A stretch of DNA of 64,000 bases from Talaromyces rugulosus (taxonomy: Eukaryota > Ascomycota > Eurotiomycetes > Eurotiales > Trichocomaceae), in contig NC_049564.1 of assembly GCF_013368755.1 (NCBI RefSeq), positions 4,968,001-5,032,000 on the forward strand. Direction: 5' to 3'. Both the position numbers and the translations under genes were made by a program. Below, piece after piece: positions 1-11,545 of this stretch. The notes under the pieces were generated by a model. That model made no database searches and had not been told where the DNA came from. It was given only the letters and a program-made list of their open reading frames with translations. The stretch's first letter is position 1, and every line of letters begins with the position of its first letter.

Positions 1-119
1 TTACTACCTAACTAAAATCCATAAATATACAGACATACATACCTATTTTTGATTTTCACGGTTTTTTAAGCTAAAATTCCTGACCTTTCTCATACACTAC
101 GCCCTTTCTATTCGCAACG

Positions 120-1013
120 ATGGTCCTAAACAACGGAAGCAACGGCTCTAACGGTCACAACATGGAGGCCATCCCCAAAACTCTTGTTGGAAAAGTAGCA
201 CTTGTTACTGGTGGTGGTCGCGGTATCGGCGCTGGAATTGCCCTAGAATTGGCCAAACGAGGCGCCTATGTCGCCGTCAATTACTCTACTAGCGCTTCCT
301 CTGCTGAAGAAGTTGTCCAGGCCATTGAAGATGCTGGTTCCCGCGGTGCTGCCTTCAAGGCCGACCTTACCATTGTTGAGGAAATCGAGGGCCTTTTTCG
401 CGCTGTTGTGGCTCACTTCGGTCGTATTGACATTGCAGTATCCAACTCCGGCCGTGAGAAATTCAAGCCGCTAAGCGAAACCACTCTTGAGGACTTTAAC
501 GAGGTGTTCGACCTTAACACACGGGCCCAGTTCTTTGTCGCCAAGGCTGCTCACAAGTATCTCGAGCAAGGCGGACGGCTAATTCTCATGTCGTCTATTG
601 CCGCCGGGGTGAGTGTTCCTGGCCATGCCCTGTATGCTGGCAGCAAGTCCGCCGTTGAGGGCTTTACTCGCTGCTTTTCTGCAGATTTCGGCGAGAAGAG
701 GTGCACAGTCAATGCGATCGCGCCAGCCGGAGTCAAGAGTGATATGTGGCTAAAGAACTCCTGGAGATACGCACCTGGATGTGACAAGTCCTCCTCTTTG
801 GAAGATATTGAGGCGGCGTTGGCCAATGGCAGCCCTTTGAAGAGATGCGGTGTTCCGGCCGATATTGGAAGAATTGTCTCTTTCCTCTGCAGCCAGGATG
901 GAGAATGGATCAATGGTAAGTGATCGTTGTAATAGAACTTCTTATTTTTGCTTTTGCTAATGAGTTTTAATCTAGGCCAAATCCTTCCGGCCAACGGAGG
1001 TGCAAACATCTAA
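120..1013 (+). CDS. Short-chain dehydrogenase/reductase, Arp2-type (tetra/trihydroxynaphthalene reductase-like)
   Basis: Exons 120-915 and 976-1013 give 277 residues. The Rossmann fold starts near residue 24 with the NADPH-binding TGGGRGIG motif. A central SNSG, catalytic Ser in the LMSSIA stretch and YAGSK (Tyr and Lys) complete the classical SDR active site. The spacing and the NTRAQFFVA and GGRLILMSS stretches resemble fungal naphthol reductases, which reduce tetra- or trihydroxynaphthalene with NADPH in DHN-melanin synthesis. The first 15 residues are Asn/Gly/Ser rich and differ from the usual N-terminus. The tail (NGGANI) is also atypical, so this may be a divergent paralogue rather than the strict Arp2 orthologue. 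The neighbours, an Ayg1-type hydrolase and an Abr1-type oxidase, support a pigment role. SDR family is certain; the substrate is inferred. Confidence 0.85.
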
Positions 1014-2185
1014 GAAGATTCTACAGCTGGAGTTAACCTAGCATCGTTTGTTTTGTAAATAGAAGTGATTTCTCTAGTTTTCCACTCAAATACATTATTC
1101 TAATAGAACCTTGATGTCATTTTCATTACATCTACTTGTCTACTTGTATCCGTAGCCATACTCTACTTATACTAATGTAACGTAGGGCGTATGTACGCTG
1201 TCTCGTCCTGAAGTTGCAGATGTAGTCGGTGAAACCCTAACTTCTTACCCACGACCAAGCAAGCGCATTAGAATGCTACGTACCTCTAAAACAACCGAGA
1301 CACTGTAGAAGCCAATCCACGCATAGGGAGGTGGGCGGGTCACATTCCAGTAGACGTCGTACCGAGACATGCCACACATGAGAGACACTTTCCGTTTTCA
1401 GCCATTCTGACAGGATGTAACACTTGTCCAACATTTCGATGAGAAAAGTGGCCAAATTTTCTTGTTTTCATAAACTTGCGCTAGGCGCGTTTCTAGAACT
1501 TAGCTAGAGTAGTTGGCGTTCTCGCCCTCTGCCAAATGCTGATCTAGCTGACTAGGGCTGCTATCGGAAACCCTAACTGCCATTCTCCTTGCTTTGATCT
1601 AGGAAGGTGGGCAAGTCATGGGCCACCGGATTAGAACGAGCGGACTTGACAAGTGGCGCTATTAGAACCTGTGATTCTTTATTCTATTTTAGCATTTTTT
1701 TTCTTAGCATCTCTAGTCCTAAACCATGGCTGATGTGTCAAGCTGATACGTCCGGACTCCAGCGGCTTCCTTCCATGTAGACTAGCGCTAACGAGATACG
1801 GAACGTCCATAACATATCATTACTTTTTACGAAATAAAGAAAGCATCACAAACTTTGAATAAGTCAGGTCTAGTTAAGGTCATACTCACTTACAAATAAT
1901 GCCCAAACTCGGGTAAGTCGCTAATTTGATCCCGGTGAAAGTAGACATAGAAAAGCCGGTCTCATCCTCACCACCCAGCCTCCTCGATTCCCACCATGCA
2001 TACCTTCGATGTTAAATTTTCTGCACACGGCAGCTCGCACCCGTATTGTCTGGGGCTAAATATAGTAACTAACAGTACTATTCTTGTTTATATTACATAT
2101 ACATGCTGTCGGTTGGCTCTATTGTTATGCCCACCACTTTTTTATCTTCCTCCCCACAAATAACCATTCTCAAAAACTAGCCAAG
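1014..2185. other. Intergenic region between reductase and ayg1-like gene
   Basis: About 1.2 kb without a supportable gene. It holds the 3' end of the reductase transcript and the promoter of the ayg1-like gene. GAAACCCTAACT occurs twice, near 1230 and 1568, each followed by a short GGTGGGC stretch; this could be an old local duplication or chance. A CTA(A/T)4TAG-type element lies at 2056-2065. Confidence 0.5.
2056..2065. promoter_or_regulatory. Possible MADS-box (Rlm1/RlmA-type) site or TATA-like element
   Basis: CTAAATATAG fits the palindromic Rlm1-type consensus CTA(A/T)4TAG and sits 121 bases before the ayg1 start codon. In A. fumigatus the MADS-box factor RlmA is linked to control of DHN-melanin genes. 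The same bases could simply serve as a TATA-like element. Confidence 0.35.
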
Positions 2186-3587
2186 ATGACAAACTGGATC
2201 CTCGGTGACAAGTTCTACACCGTCTACCCACACAAGAACTCCATCAAGGGTTTGTGGGAGTCCAAGTGGAAATTTGCTGTATGTGTAAACAAATAACCCA
2301 ATATGCTCAGTTCAACACAAGCAAGGATACTAATTTTTAGACAGTGTTCAAAGTCCATCTATCCTTTTCACGATGGCTCGATTGAGGATTTTGAGCCCAT
2401 CTTCGAGAAGCTCATAGCCGAGAACATCAACGATGCTTACACTGATGATTACACCAGCGCCTTCCTGCCTGTTGCCAATGCACTTGAAACCAAAGCCCAG
2501 GAAGCGATGCAAAATGGCAACATCGAAAAGGGAGCCGAGTACTATCGCCGTGCAGCTGTAGTTTATCGGATTTCTCGCTTCCCCTACGTTAGCCCTGCCT
2601 CGGCGGGCACAAAGTCAATCAAGCGCCTTGCCTTTGAGCGTCAGAAGAAGGCCTACGTGGCCGCTGCATCAACCTGGGCACCTGCCATGAACGAGGTCGT
2701 CATCCCACACAAACGTCGTGCTGGCTCAGATGGCGCTTCGATTCCTCTTCTTGTTCGCGTGCCCGAACACGCCACCGCCAGTAAGCCGGTCCCCGTGGTG
2801 TTGATCATGACCGGTCTCGACGGCTACCGCTGCGACAACTCCCAGCGTACCCACGAGATTGTCGGCCGCGGATGGGCGACTGTGATCTGTGAGATTCCCG
2901 GAACAGCAGACTGCCCTGCTGACCCCGCGGATCCTGAATCTCCGGATCGTCTCTGGAACTCGGTGCTGGAGTATATGGCTTCTCGGCCCGAGTTCGATAT
3001 GAGCAAAGTCGCTGTTTGGGGACTCAGTGCCGGCGGATTCTATGCCATTCGGGCAGCCTCGATGCATGCAAAATACCTCTTGGGTTGCGTGGCCCATGGA
3101 CCAGGATCTCATCACTTTTTGAGCCCGGAATGGTTGGAAAGAATTGATGATCACGAATATCCTTTCCTGATTACCCCTGCCATGTCTGAAAAGTATGGCT
3201 TCAAGAGTGTTGAGGACTTCAAGAGAAATGGGCAGAAAAAGTTCTCGCTCGTGGAGACTGGTGTTGCCGACAAACCATCTTGCAGGCTTCTGCTCCTTAA
3301 TGTGAGCTCCTATTGTTGTGTTTTAATCTTTTCAAGAGACTAACATACAATTTAGGGGGTTGATGATGGCGTTGTTCCCATTGAGGACTGCCTTGTCTTG
3401 TTCAACCACGGAACTCCTAAAGAGGGACGGTAAGAAATCATTTTCCTCCTCCACCTTCTCCCAATGCTGACACATGTGTAGATTCGTTGAAAAACTTCCA
3501 CACATGGGCTACCCTACTAGTCTACCAGTTGCCTATGACTGGCTTGAGAAACTATTGGCCGGTTCTGAGCAATGTCTGAAAAACTAG
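2186..3587 (+). CDS. ayg1: Ayg1-type alpha/beta hydrolase (heptaketide-shortening enzyme of DHN-melanin synthesis)
   Basis: Four exons, 2186-2278, 2345-3301, 3356-3429 and 3482-3587, encode 409 residues. The protein matches what I know of A. fumigatus Ayg1 along its whole length: N-terminal NWILGDKF, then [16 protein letters not shown], then a hydrolase domain with nucleophile elbow GLSAGG. The catalytic Asp lies in the VDDGVVP region and the His in PHMGYP near the end. Ayg1 releases acetoacetate from the heptaketide YWA1 to give tetrahydroxynaphthalene, so the polyketide enzyme of this organism probably makes a heptaketide. All three introns have GT..AG ends and the exon joins restore conserved sequence exactly. 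The gene lies next to the Arp2-like reductase and converges with the abr1-like oxidase. Confidence 0.95.
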
Positions 3588-4074
3588 GCTCGTTTGCTTT
3601 TCAGACACAGCAGGCTCTAAGTGGAGACGGATACAAATGTAGATTTTTCAATGTTGTTATTAATAGTCTTAGTGAATGGGTAAAGAAAAGTTTTGTGCAC
3701 CAAATATCCAAAGTAATGTGGGTTTATGCCTATTCAAGTAGCAGTAGTAGTAGTAGTAGTCAAGTTTATTGTCTGTATGCAACCTTGGGCTATGACAGAC
3801 ACCCCAACTAGAGGCCCAATTTATTATACATGAGTGGCCTTTTTAGGGCTACATTTGTTCAAATAATCTTAAATGCCTATTCAAGCTTAACGATGAGCAT
3901 TGGACAAAGTGTTTTGCAACATGAATCAAATATTCCACTTATTTTTGTAAATAAAATGTCTTGCATTGAAAATAATAACTACCCCCCAGCCCGCATAATC
4001 GTGTATCCCACTAATCAAGCCCATTGAGTGCTAACCTCCAGCAAAATCGGCATGTCACGCTCCCTAGTTTGAAC
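3588..4074. other. Convergent 3' region of ayg1 and abr1-like genes
   Basis: About 490 bases between the stop codons of the two convergent genes. I see no gene. A short trinucleotide repeat lies at 3737-3760. Confidence 0.5.
3737..3760. repeat. Trinucleotide microsatellite (AGT/TAG)n
   Basis: A tract of AGT/TAG units with one interruption, in the 3' intergenic space between ayg1 and the abr1-like gene. Confidence 0.8.
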
Positions 4075-5872
4075 TTAGGGGAATGTTGGTGGAGGATAAG
4101 CAGCCCTAACGAGATTATGTTAGTATCAACCACAGCCCAAAAGGGAGGAGAAAGAAAGAGGATGGTGTTACTTACCCAGACTCCCCAGAGTAAATGTAAT
4201 TATTTGCCCCGGTCAAATCCAACCCGCGGTTTCCGGCGGCGTTTCCATACGATGGCGAACCATATGCCTCACAAACCTCTAGATGATCCACAGGGGCAAA
4301 CATATCTTGGAGTTGGTCTGGTGCTTCGATGATTGTTGCTACCAAGCCTGAAACAACATGCCACTCAATATGGCAGTGCAACAACCAGATTCCCGGGTTA
4401 TCTGCGCGGAAACGAATGACGGTGTGTCCAAAATTCTGCACCATAATAGTATCGCGTCTCATCGGTGTAGAAGATACATTGGCAAAGTAACCATCGAATG
4501 CGCCACCATCAACATCAGAGCGTTGCAAAACTTGAAATTGATGGCCATGCAAGTGCCAGGGGTGTAGATTGCCATGGTAGTTGTTGATGACGACCTCGAC
4601 GACATCGTTATGCTTGACAACAATAGGATTGACTTGTCCATAAACTTCCGGGTTGGAGTAGTATTTCGCGCCGACCGTCAACGCAGTGTAAAGCGTTGGA
4701 ACTTGCTGGGGCATATATGTTTGGCCATTGACGGAAAATCGCGTGATATTGTTGACAGTTGTCTGGCCGGTGCTCAACACGATTTGATGATCAACAGGCT
4801 CCAGAATAGGCTCTTGATCATATGGAACGAAGCTGACATCGTCGACGAAATCAAACTCGTTGAGGACAGGTGGTTCTGGCAGGGGTAGAGACTCGTCGTA
4901 AACAAGCCAAGCAGTGGCGTTCGGATTGTAACCATCAGGAATTGCCCGGTTTTCGTATACAAACATCATGTTTATATCCATGGTGTCCCAGAATGCATAG
5001 TTCTTGCTTGCGTCCGCTTTAGTCTTGATAAGGACGCCAAAGCGCTGACCAGTAGCCACGCGAACATTCCTTTCGCCAACGGAATATGGCTCTACATAGA
5101 CGCCATCGACCTCGACCACAGTCATTTCATGATCATCAAATAGGAACGCATGCCCGGGCCAGTTTCCAACGCATATTATACGGACATAATATGTCTTGTT
5201 TGGCTCAACTTTGAAAATCGATTGTGTATAATCATTTACCAACACAGCATCAGGGATCGGCTCTTGTCCATGTTCAGTTTCTGAATTTTCGGGTGACTGA
5301 TACGAGTCGAGGAGTTCTGGCATCTGCTTGTGGTACCAATCCGACAGCAGAACCGTAAACTCGTCATCGTATTCAAAGGGTGGGCTCGGGTCGTGAACAA
5401 TCAACGCTCCTCGCAACCCATCGGGATATTGGCCCATGTTGTGTGAATGGTACCAGTATGTTCCAGGTTGATCCGTCTGTTTTGACAATAATCAATATCA
5501 ATTTCACGGGAATTTCTCACTCACTTCTACACTTACTATGAAATCGTAGCGGATTATAGAGCCAGGAGCAACGGGGCATTGGGTAACCCCAGAGCTACCA
5601 TCCATGGTTGCAGTCATGTACTGGTGCATACCGTGCCAGTGAATACCAGTTGATTGATTCCCCAAGCTGTTTTCGACGTCGACAATGAGCCGGTCACCGA
5701 CGTCGACGTCTACCTGGGGACATGGCCATTCACCATTGATGCCGATGACCGGTCTTTCGAATCCATCAGGGGCGGCATTGACCCAAGTAATATTCCAATA
5801 CAAGTAAACATCTTTGGCGGCGGCAAACTGGATGATGCCAGAGAAACAGAGAATTAAAATAGGGACATACAT
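4075..5872 (-). CDS. abr1: Fet3-like multicopper oxidase, Abr1 type (melanin cluster)
   Basis: Exons 5872-5537, 5476-4176 and a probable last exon 4105-4075 encode 555 residues. A signal peptide of about 19 residues is followed by three cupredoxin domains. All four copper motifs are present: [17 protein letters not shown] and HCHIEWH. Global similarity is to the ferroxidase Fet3 rather than to ordinary laccases, and a Glu in GQEPIPD aligns with the Fet3 iron-site Glu. In A. fumigatus the brown-1 oxidase Abr1 has this same Fet3-like character and acts late in melanin formation. Unlike Fet3 there is no C-terminal membrane helix, so the protein is probably secreted. The last intron (4106-4175, GTAAGT..TTAG) replaces an in-frame stop at 4172 that overlaps the donor; without splicing the protein would end two residues after residue 544. 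Symbol rests on similarity plus gene order. Confidence 0.88.
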
Positions 5873-7312
5873 TTAAGCTGCCTTATCCAAAAAAAAAAAA
5901 AGAATGACTGTTGGTTAGTAAAAACGAACGACAAAACGAAATGACTGGAAAGAAAGAGATCGCGTTCCACAACAAAATCGAGAAAAAACTAAACGAACGT
6001 AGGCCGAGAGATTGAACTATTTATTCAAAACCCAAAACACCACGAGGTTATCGGCTGTGCGTCTGGTCGTGTATTGTTTATGCAAAATTCCGACGCGAAA
6101 GCGTATCCTTGGGAATGTACCTTCAAAACATCCATATCAGTGACCCTAGTCTGTAAGGAAAAGAATTTTTCAAGCCAACCTCGGGAAGACAGTAGCCAAT
6201 AAGTTGTGAAGTTTTGAGCAAAAGAACGATGCCCCTTGCGTCGTCCAGAAAATCCGCAATGATCGATCGAGGTCTCCAGGGCAGATCGGCTAGTTATACT
6301 TTCCCCTGCCCCAATATTATTAATACCAGTACCCATTCTTTCATAAGCTACACTGTCAATACCTCGAAGATATAAACCATAACAGTTGAGATATCTAGTT
6401 TCCACACCAAGCGGTGACAATTACTGCATGCATCGCTTTAGCTAACCGATACCCACTCGCTTCTTGTATACCATTAGCCTCTATAGTATAACATACCTCT
6501 AATAATAGTAATTGAGGAAACTAAAGAAGGCGAGCTAGCCATTGCCCAATAGTATTTTAGATATGTTAATATGCAGACTACCTTGGTTCCGTTTCCGGCT
6601 TGCCCCTCGACGGTAACCGGTTTCTTCAGGGACTAATTTCCGCTTTCAATAATACATATGTAATTGGAATGTTATTGTTATCAGGGACAGAATATTTCAA
6701 TGTTATTGTTACATACACTGGCGGATTTGGTTGGTAGTTGATCCTTTGGCACTTTACGGTTAAGCTTCAGACAGCTAGATAGTTTAACAATTATAGTAAT
6801 TCATATTCACTCATAAACTATAAATTAATATAAATTAATATCACTTAAAATAAAGACAAATAAATCCATAATATTTAGATTTTAAAACTAATATTTAGAA
6901 AATTCTATATATTAACTAATTACTGTCAACTAAAATATAATTCAAGAAATATATAGTCTGACGGTACCGATACAGTATCAATTGACCCACACATTTGCAG
7001 TACAGACCAGCTAACACCTAGACCTCTAAACCACCTCATTTTCCTAGCAGTGTTTTGTGTACTACGTAGCTTCTACACCGGATTACAGCCCAAAAGCTAA
7101 CTGAATTGCTTCATTGGAAAAGCAAAATCCGCGCCGGAAAGAAAGCCGGGATACATGTATGCCCCCCCCGCACCCGTATATTTATCCGTGTGGGCTATGG
7201 TGTCAACACGACCCATTAATAATCAAGTAATCGACGTTAATTACGAAAATTCTCACAAAAGCACACAGAGTACACACATACACATCTAGAATATTGCACG
7301 ATATCAACCACA
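5873..7312. other. AT-rich gap where abr2 would be expected
   Basis: No supportable gene. A minus-strand open frame at 6025-6420 (131 codons) has no recognisable domain. Bases 6640-6970 are strongly AT rich, with a tandem 10-mer ATAAATTAAT at 6821-6840 and a direct repeat AATGTTATTGTTA at 6668-6680 and 6699-6711. This suggests a decayed, possibly RIP-mutated, element. The right end is the promoter of the cyclase gene, with a GTATATTTAT stretch near 7176. Confidence 0.45.
6499..6508. promoter_or_regulatory. Second possible MADS-box (Rlm1/RlmA-type) site
   Basis: CTAATAATAG matches CTA(A/T)4TAG and lies about 630 bases upstream of the abr1-like start codon. About one chance match is expected in 64 kb, so two within the melanin section is only suggestive. 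Confidence 0.25.
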
Positions 7313-8449
7313 ATGGCTCCCGTTGACCTCCCTCCATTCGACAAACTGACCCTCGACCCCTCCGGTCCCAAAGGGAATGCCTGGGGTCTCTTCGGCAAAG
7401 ACAATAGCCTCGGCATGCTCAATCTGCTCACCCCAGATGTCGTGCAGGCTGCAGCGAGTGAAATCAAGGACGGAGACCGCTTTGGGCTGGACTGGAAGCT
7501 CAACGCCCTCGGGCAACCGTCCTTTGGCAGACAGCCGTTTCACCAGAAGATCGTCTCCAAGGCGCCCAGAACCATCAATGATGATGTTTTGACCTTCAAC
7601 ACTCAAGGGAGCACGCAATGGGACGGATTCAGACATTTTGGTTTGTGTTTTCCGGCATGTCTACACTATAGCTTCTTCCTAACGTCGAACAATGCAGGTA
7701 ACCAAACACACAAAGTGTTCTTCAATGGCACGACGCAGCAGATGATTGAGACCAGCGATATCTTAGGTATTGATTGTAAGAGAACCACACTCCTCCAAGC
7801 AAATTCCATGTAAGACTAAATGGTAAACAGCCTGGGTAGAAAAGGGTGGCGTTGTTGGACGCGGCGTACTCATTGACGTTGCGTCTTACGCCGAACGCAA
7901 CAACATCACTTTTCCTGCGTTTGAGTCCTCGGTAATTCCACTAGATCTCGTTAAACGCGTCGCAGAAGAAGAAAATGTCACCTTCAGGCCAGGCGACATC
8001 CTCTTTATCAGGTCCGGATTCACAAAGGCATTTGAGAGCCTTGCCGCCGACGAGGCGACTGCAGTCGGCCGTCGAGAAGTGGCCAAATATGTTGGCATTG
8101 AGTCGAGCGAGGCAACTCTTAGATGGCTTTGGGAGAACCAGTTCGCGGCTGTGGCAAGCGACGCAGTCGCCGTCGAGACCTCGCCTGTCGATGGGCCCCA
8201 GATCCCTCAAGAATGGTCATTGCATCAGTGGTGTTTGGCTGGCTGGGGCATGCCGCTTGGCGAGATGTTCTACTTGGAGAAATTGGCAGCTCACTGCGCG
8301 GAGAAGAAGCGGTGGTCCTTTTTCTTTTCGAGTGTACCGTTGAACGTGAGTTTCCTTTTCATGCCTTGGGTATTTCCGTTGCTAATGCTTTTCGCGTACA
8401 GGTCCCTGGTGGTGTCGCGAGTCCACCAAATGCTGTTGCCATCTTTTAA
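7313..8449 (+). CDS. Cyclase / kynurenine-formamidase-like metal-dependent hydrolase
   Basis: Exons 7313-7640, 7698-7775, 7831-8345 and 8402-8449 encode 322 residues. The protein belongs to the fungal branch of the cyclase family (Pfam PF04199), whose members open or close small rings such as N-formylkynurenine or isatin using a bound divalent metal. The QWDGFRHFG stretch near residue 100 is the fungal counterpart of the metal-binding HxGTHxD motif, and PGDILFIRSG and HQWCLAGWG are also typical. There is no signal peptide, so it is likely cytosolic. It lies directly beyond the melanin genes, but no cyclase is part of the standard DHN-melanin pathway, so membership of the cluster is only possible. 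The substrate is unknown. Confidence 0.85.
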
Positions 8450-8640
8450 GAGACGATTAGAGACGGGCAGGTTATGGGAGGCCATTGTGAAACTACATAA
8501 GCGCGATGATCGACTTTTGATATCCATTGACCTATATTCTATATATATACATGAGAATTCAATGAAAATGCACACTTTTTAGAGACCATCCAGGTATCGA
8601 CCGTTAACGCCCGCCAAACACAGAATGCAAGTTGTGTTAA

Positions 8641-11545
8641 TCACTCAAGTCCCATCCATTCGCCTGATTCGCTGTCGCTAGCATCAGCCATGTCATGATC
8701 GACAGGGGCGCTCTCATCAATTTTCAGAACACCGTTGGTCTTTTTAGGGCCGAGGATCGGCTGTGAAAGAAGATAATCCAGATCGTATAGGTTTCGTTCT
8801 GTGAGCCTTTTGAGACTTTCACGGAAATCATCTAGAACTCTCTGCAAGGCCCTCAATTCCGGGGCTAATTCCCCACCATGCTCCTTCAGATATCGACCGT
8901 GCACACTCAGCATTGATTCGATCCAAAGCAGGTTGAATTCCAGGTGCGGTGTCTCATCCGTTGAGAGAGCAATAAACCGAACAAATCGGGGGAGGTAGGT
9001 TTGCGGAATGGAGCGGACAATGTGAGGAATGTCAACATGTGGAATACTTTCGTACACCGTCCGAATGAGGGGCGCCTCATTCAGACGGAACGCCATGACA
9101 AGGGCTTTGAGGTAGGACGCATCGTCTGTTGAAACTGCAGACGAAGCTTTCTTGGCTTCCTGGAGAGTGTCCAGGATAGAATCTGGAGTGATATTGATGT
9201 CTAGGTCAAACGGGTCAAAAACAAATTCCGTGTCAAGGCTGTAGATAAGAAGGCCCTCCGTTGTCGCAGCACAGAACGACCGGCCAGTAGGCGAAAATGA
9301 GACAGCTGAGACTCGGATTTCTGGCCTCGTCTTTCGTGCTCCAGCATCACCGCGCTTTGCACCAGGTAGACTGCGATCAATACGGTCTTCCAGGTCAGAA
9401 GCTTCACCGGTCTCGTCAATCAGGTCTTGTGGTCCCGCTTCTGTCATGTTTTTGCTATTCAAGTACTCCTGAGTGCCGTCGATGGACGTGTTCACAGAGA
9501 CCGTATATTTCTTAACAAGGGAGCCTGTTGTCACGTCGTACAAGCAGATGTATTTGCTATTGCCTCCGGCCAGCAAACAAGATCCATCGGCACTGTATGT
9601 GATTCTCGTGAATGATTTTGTTCCTTCAACATTAGCAGCTGTTCGTCGATCAGAAACTTTTCTGCCGCCAGAAACATCCTGGCGTCCTTCGATGGAGCTC
9701 TCTTGGACGGCGTCAAACACATTCCAGAAACTTAGTTGGCCGTCAAGTGTGGAAGCAGCAATCTGTTTGCCATCTGGTCTGAAATCAACACTGAGAACAT
9801 CAGTCTGTAGCTGCAGTGGTTCACTAGTTTGCGATCGCCCGAAAATGCTCCATATACGAACGGTCCGATCCCAGCTACCGCTAACGAGATTGCTTCCGTC
9901 GGCAGCAAATGATAGCGACACAACAGGTCCTTCGTGGCCGGCCAGACGGTCGAGTAATTGACCAGTCTGTACGGACCAAATATGGATGTCAAAAGAATCC
10001 TGTGAGCCGGCACAAACAACTTCTCCGCTCGGATCTACCGCCAAGGAAGTAAATCCGAGCCTGGACGGGGCTGTGAATGTTCGGAAATTTCGATATCTGA
10101 TAAGGTCCCATGCTCTTATGGAGCCGTCTAAGGATGATGTGTAGAGCACGTTTCCCTTTTTAGAAAATCTGCAATCCGTAACAGCGGCTGTGTGTTCTGT
10201 GAATGTCACTATGCAAAACCCAGAGGCAGTATCCCACACTTTGATCTTGCCATCGTCGGCAGTAGTGATGACTCGTTGTCCGTCGGCAGAGTAGACAAGC
10301 GCGTTCAGCGAGTCTAAATGCCCTTGCTGCTTTAAGATGTACGACTCTGATTGCCATTCCCAAACAAGAAGTTGACCATGCTTGGAAGATCCAAATGCCA
10401 GCCACTCGCCCGACTTGTTGATGGTGACAAAATCGATATTGCTTTGCGATACACTGATCATAGTCAGTATGGAAGAACGCCGTTTTGCACGAGCGGGACA
10501 ACTTACCTCAGCATATGGATATTGTTGAAGCCCGGCACTTCATACAGCCCAAAGAGGCCGTTGGAGAAGCCAACGACTAGTAGATTGGTCTTGGCATGGA
10601 AGGCGGCGCACTTCAATTTGGCATCGTTCTGCATGAAGAAGTCCTTTTTCATAATTCTCCAGCGGGCATCGCGTTCCGTTTCGTCTTCCAGCCTTTTTGT
10701 GGCATACTCCCATCGGAAGAGAGCGCCATCTTCGCTCACGGTGAAAATCTATTGCCGAGTCAGCTGCGAGTCCACACAAAGCTGGCGCATAGTCCTACAG
10801 ATTCCTGATCGGCGGCAAAAAAGGCAGCCTTGACTCCCTGACGATGTCCTGCAAGCGTAGTCGGCTCGAATCCATCTTCGGGGTCCAAACTCCACACGCG
10901 GGCGGTCAAGTCCTTTGAAGATGTGAGGATGAATCGAGAATCGCTAGACCATTCAATATTCTGGATTGCGTCAAAATGCCCCGCCAGTTCTCTGTGGAGG
11001 ACGAAGGGTGCAAATTCAAGTTCTCCACCAGCGTCGGTCCCGGGAACCGACGGAGTCTGCCATAATTGCAATCGCCGTCCGATTCCAACGGCGAAATGGA
11101 GGCCGGACGGGGAAAACTTGAGCGCATCGACGGAGCCCTTGAAGGACATGTGATAAATGACAATGCGTCGCTTGAAATTGGTCAAGACAGCGTGGCCATC
11201 TTCGTCGACAGTGAGAAGCAAGTTCCCCTGCGGGTTGAGATCGAGTCGGACGATGTTTTTGCGGTGGAAGAGGGGCAGAGTGTAGGATTTATTGCTGCGG
11301 CCGTGTTAAAAATAAAAAAAGAACAAAAATATTGAAGAACAAAAGTGTGGACGTACTTGACCAAGTCAAAAACAGTGACCCTGTTGCCTACGGGCGACAA
11401 CAAGCAGGTGCCATCGGGGTTGAAGAGCAGGTTGCCTTTGCCATAGACAGTGCCCAAGAGATTGGAGAACTGGCAAAACGGTTAGCCCGACTGCGGCATT
11501 GGCTGTGGCAGGGATCGCAGTGCTCACCTTGAAGTCCGTCTTCAT
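8641..11545 (-). CDS. pwp2: Periodic tryptophan protein 2 (Pwp2/Utp1), small-subunit processome WD40 protein
   Basis: Five exons, 11545-11528, 11469-11357, 11294-10799, 10748-10507 and 10453-8641, encode 893 residues. The protein follows yeast Pwp2 closely from the first residues (MKTDFK) through tandem WD40 propellers, including GEWLAFGSS, WEWQSESYILKQQGH and the highly conserved RAWDLIRYRNFRTF. The C-terminal Utp12-type helical domain is followed by an acidic tail ending GEWMGLE. Pwp2 is a UTP-B subunit that binds the 5' external transcribed spacer of pre-rRNA in the nucleolus. The first exon holds only six codons. The gene is divergent from the septin gene across about 500 bases. Confidence 0.96.

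Noticed and set aside
551..1009. Long minus-strand open frame across the SDR gene
   Set aside because: It mirrors a clear SDR with an intact active site on the plus strand and has no domain of its own.
1231..1580. Two CCCTAA words suggesting an internal telomere trace
   Set aside because: Only single, separated copies; no tandem TTAGGG array is present.
6025..6420. Minus-strand open frame of 131 codons in the gap after abr1
   Set aside because: No recognisable domain, signal peptide or codon bias, and it lies in a region that looks decayed. Kept only as part of the gap description.
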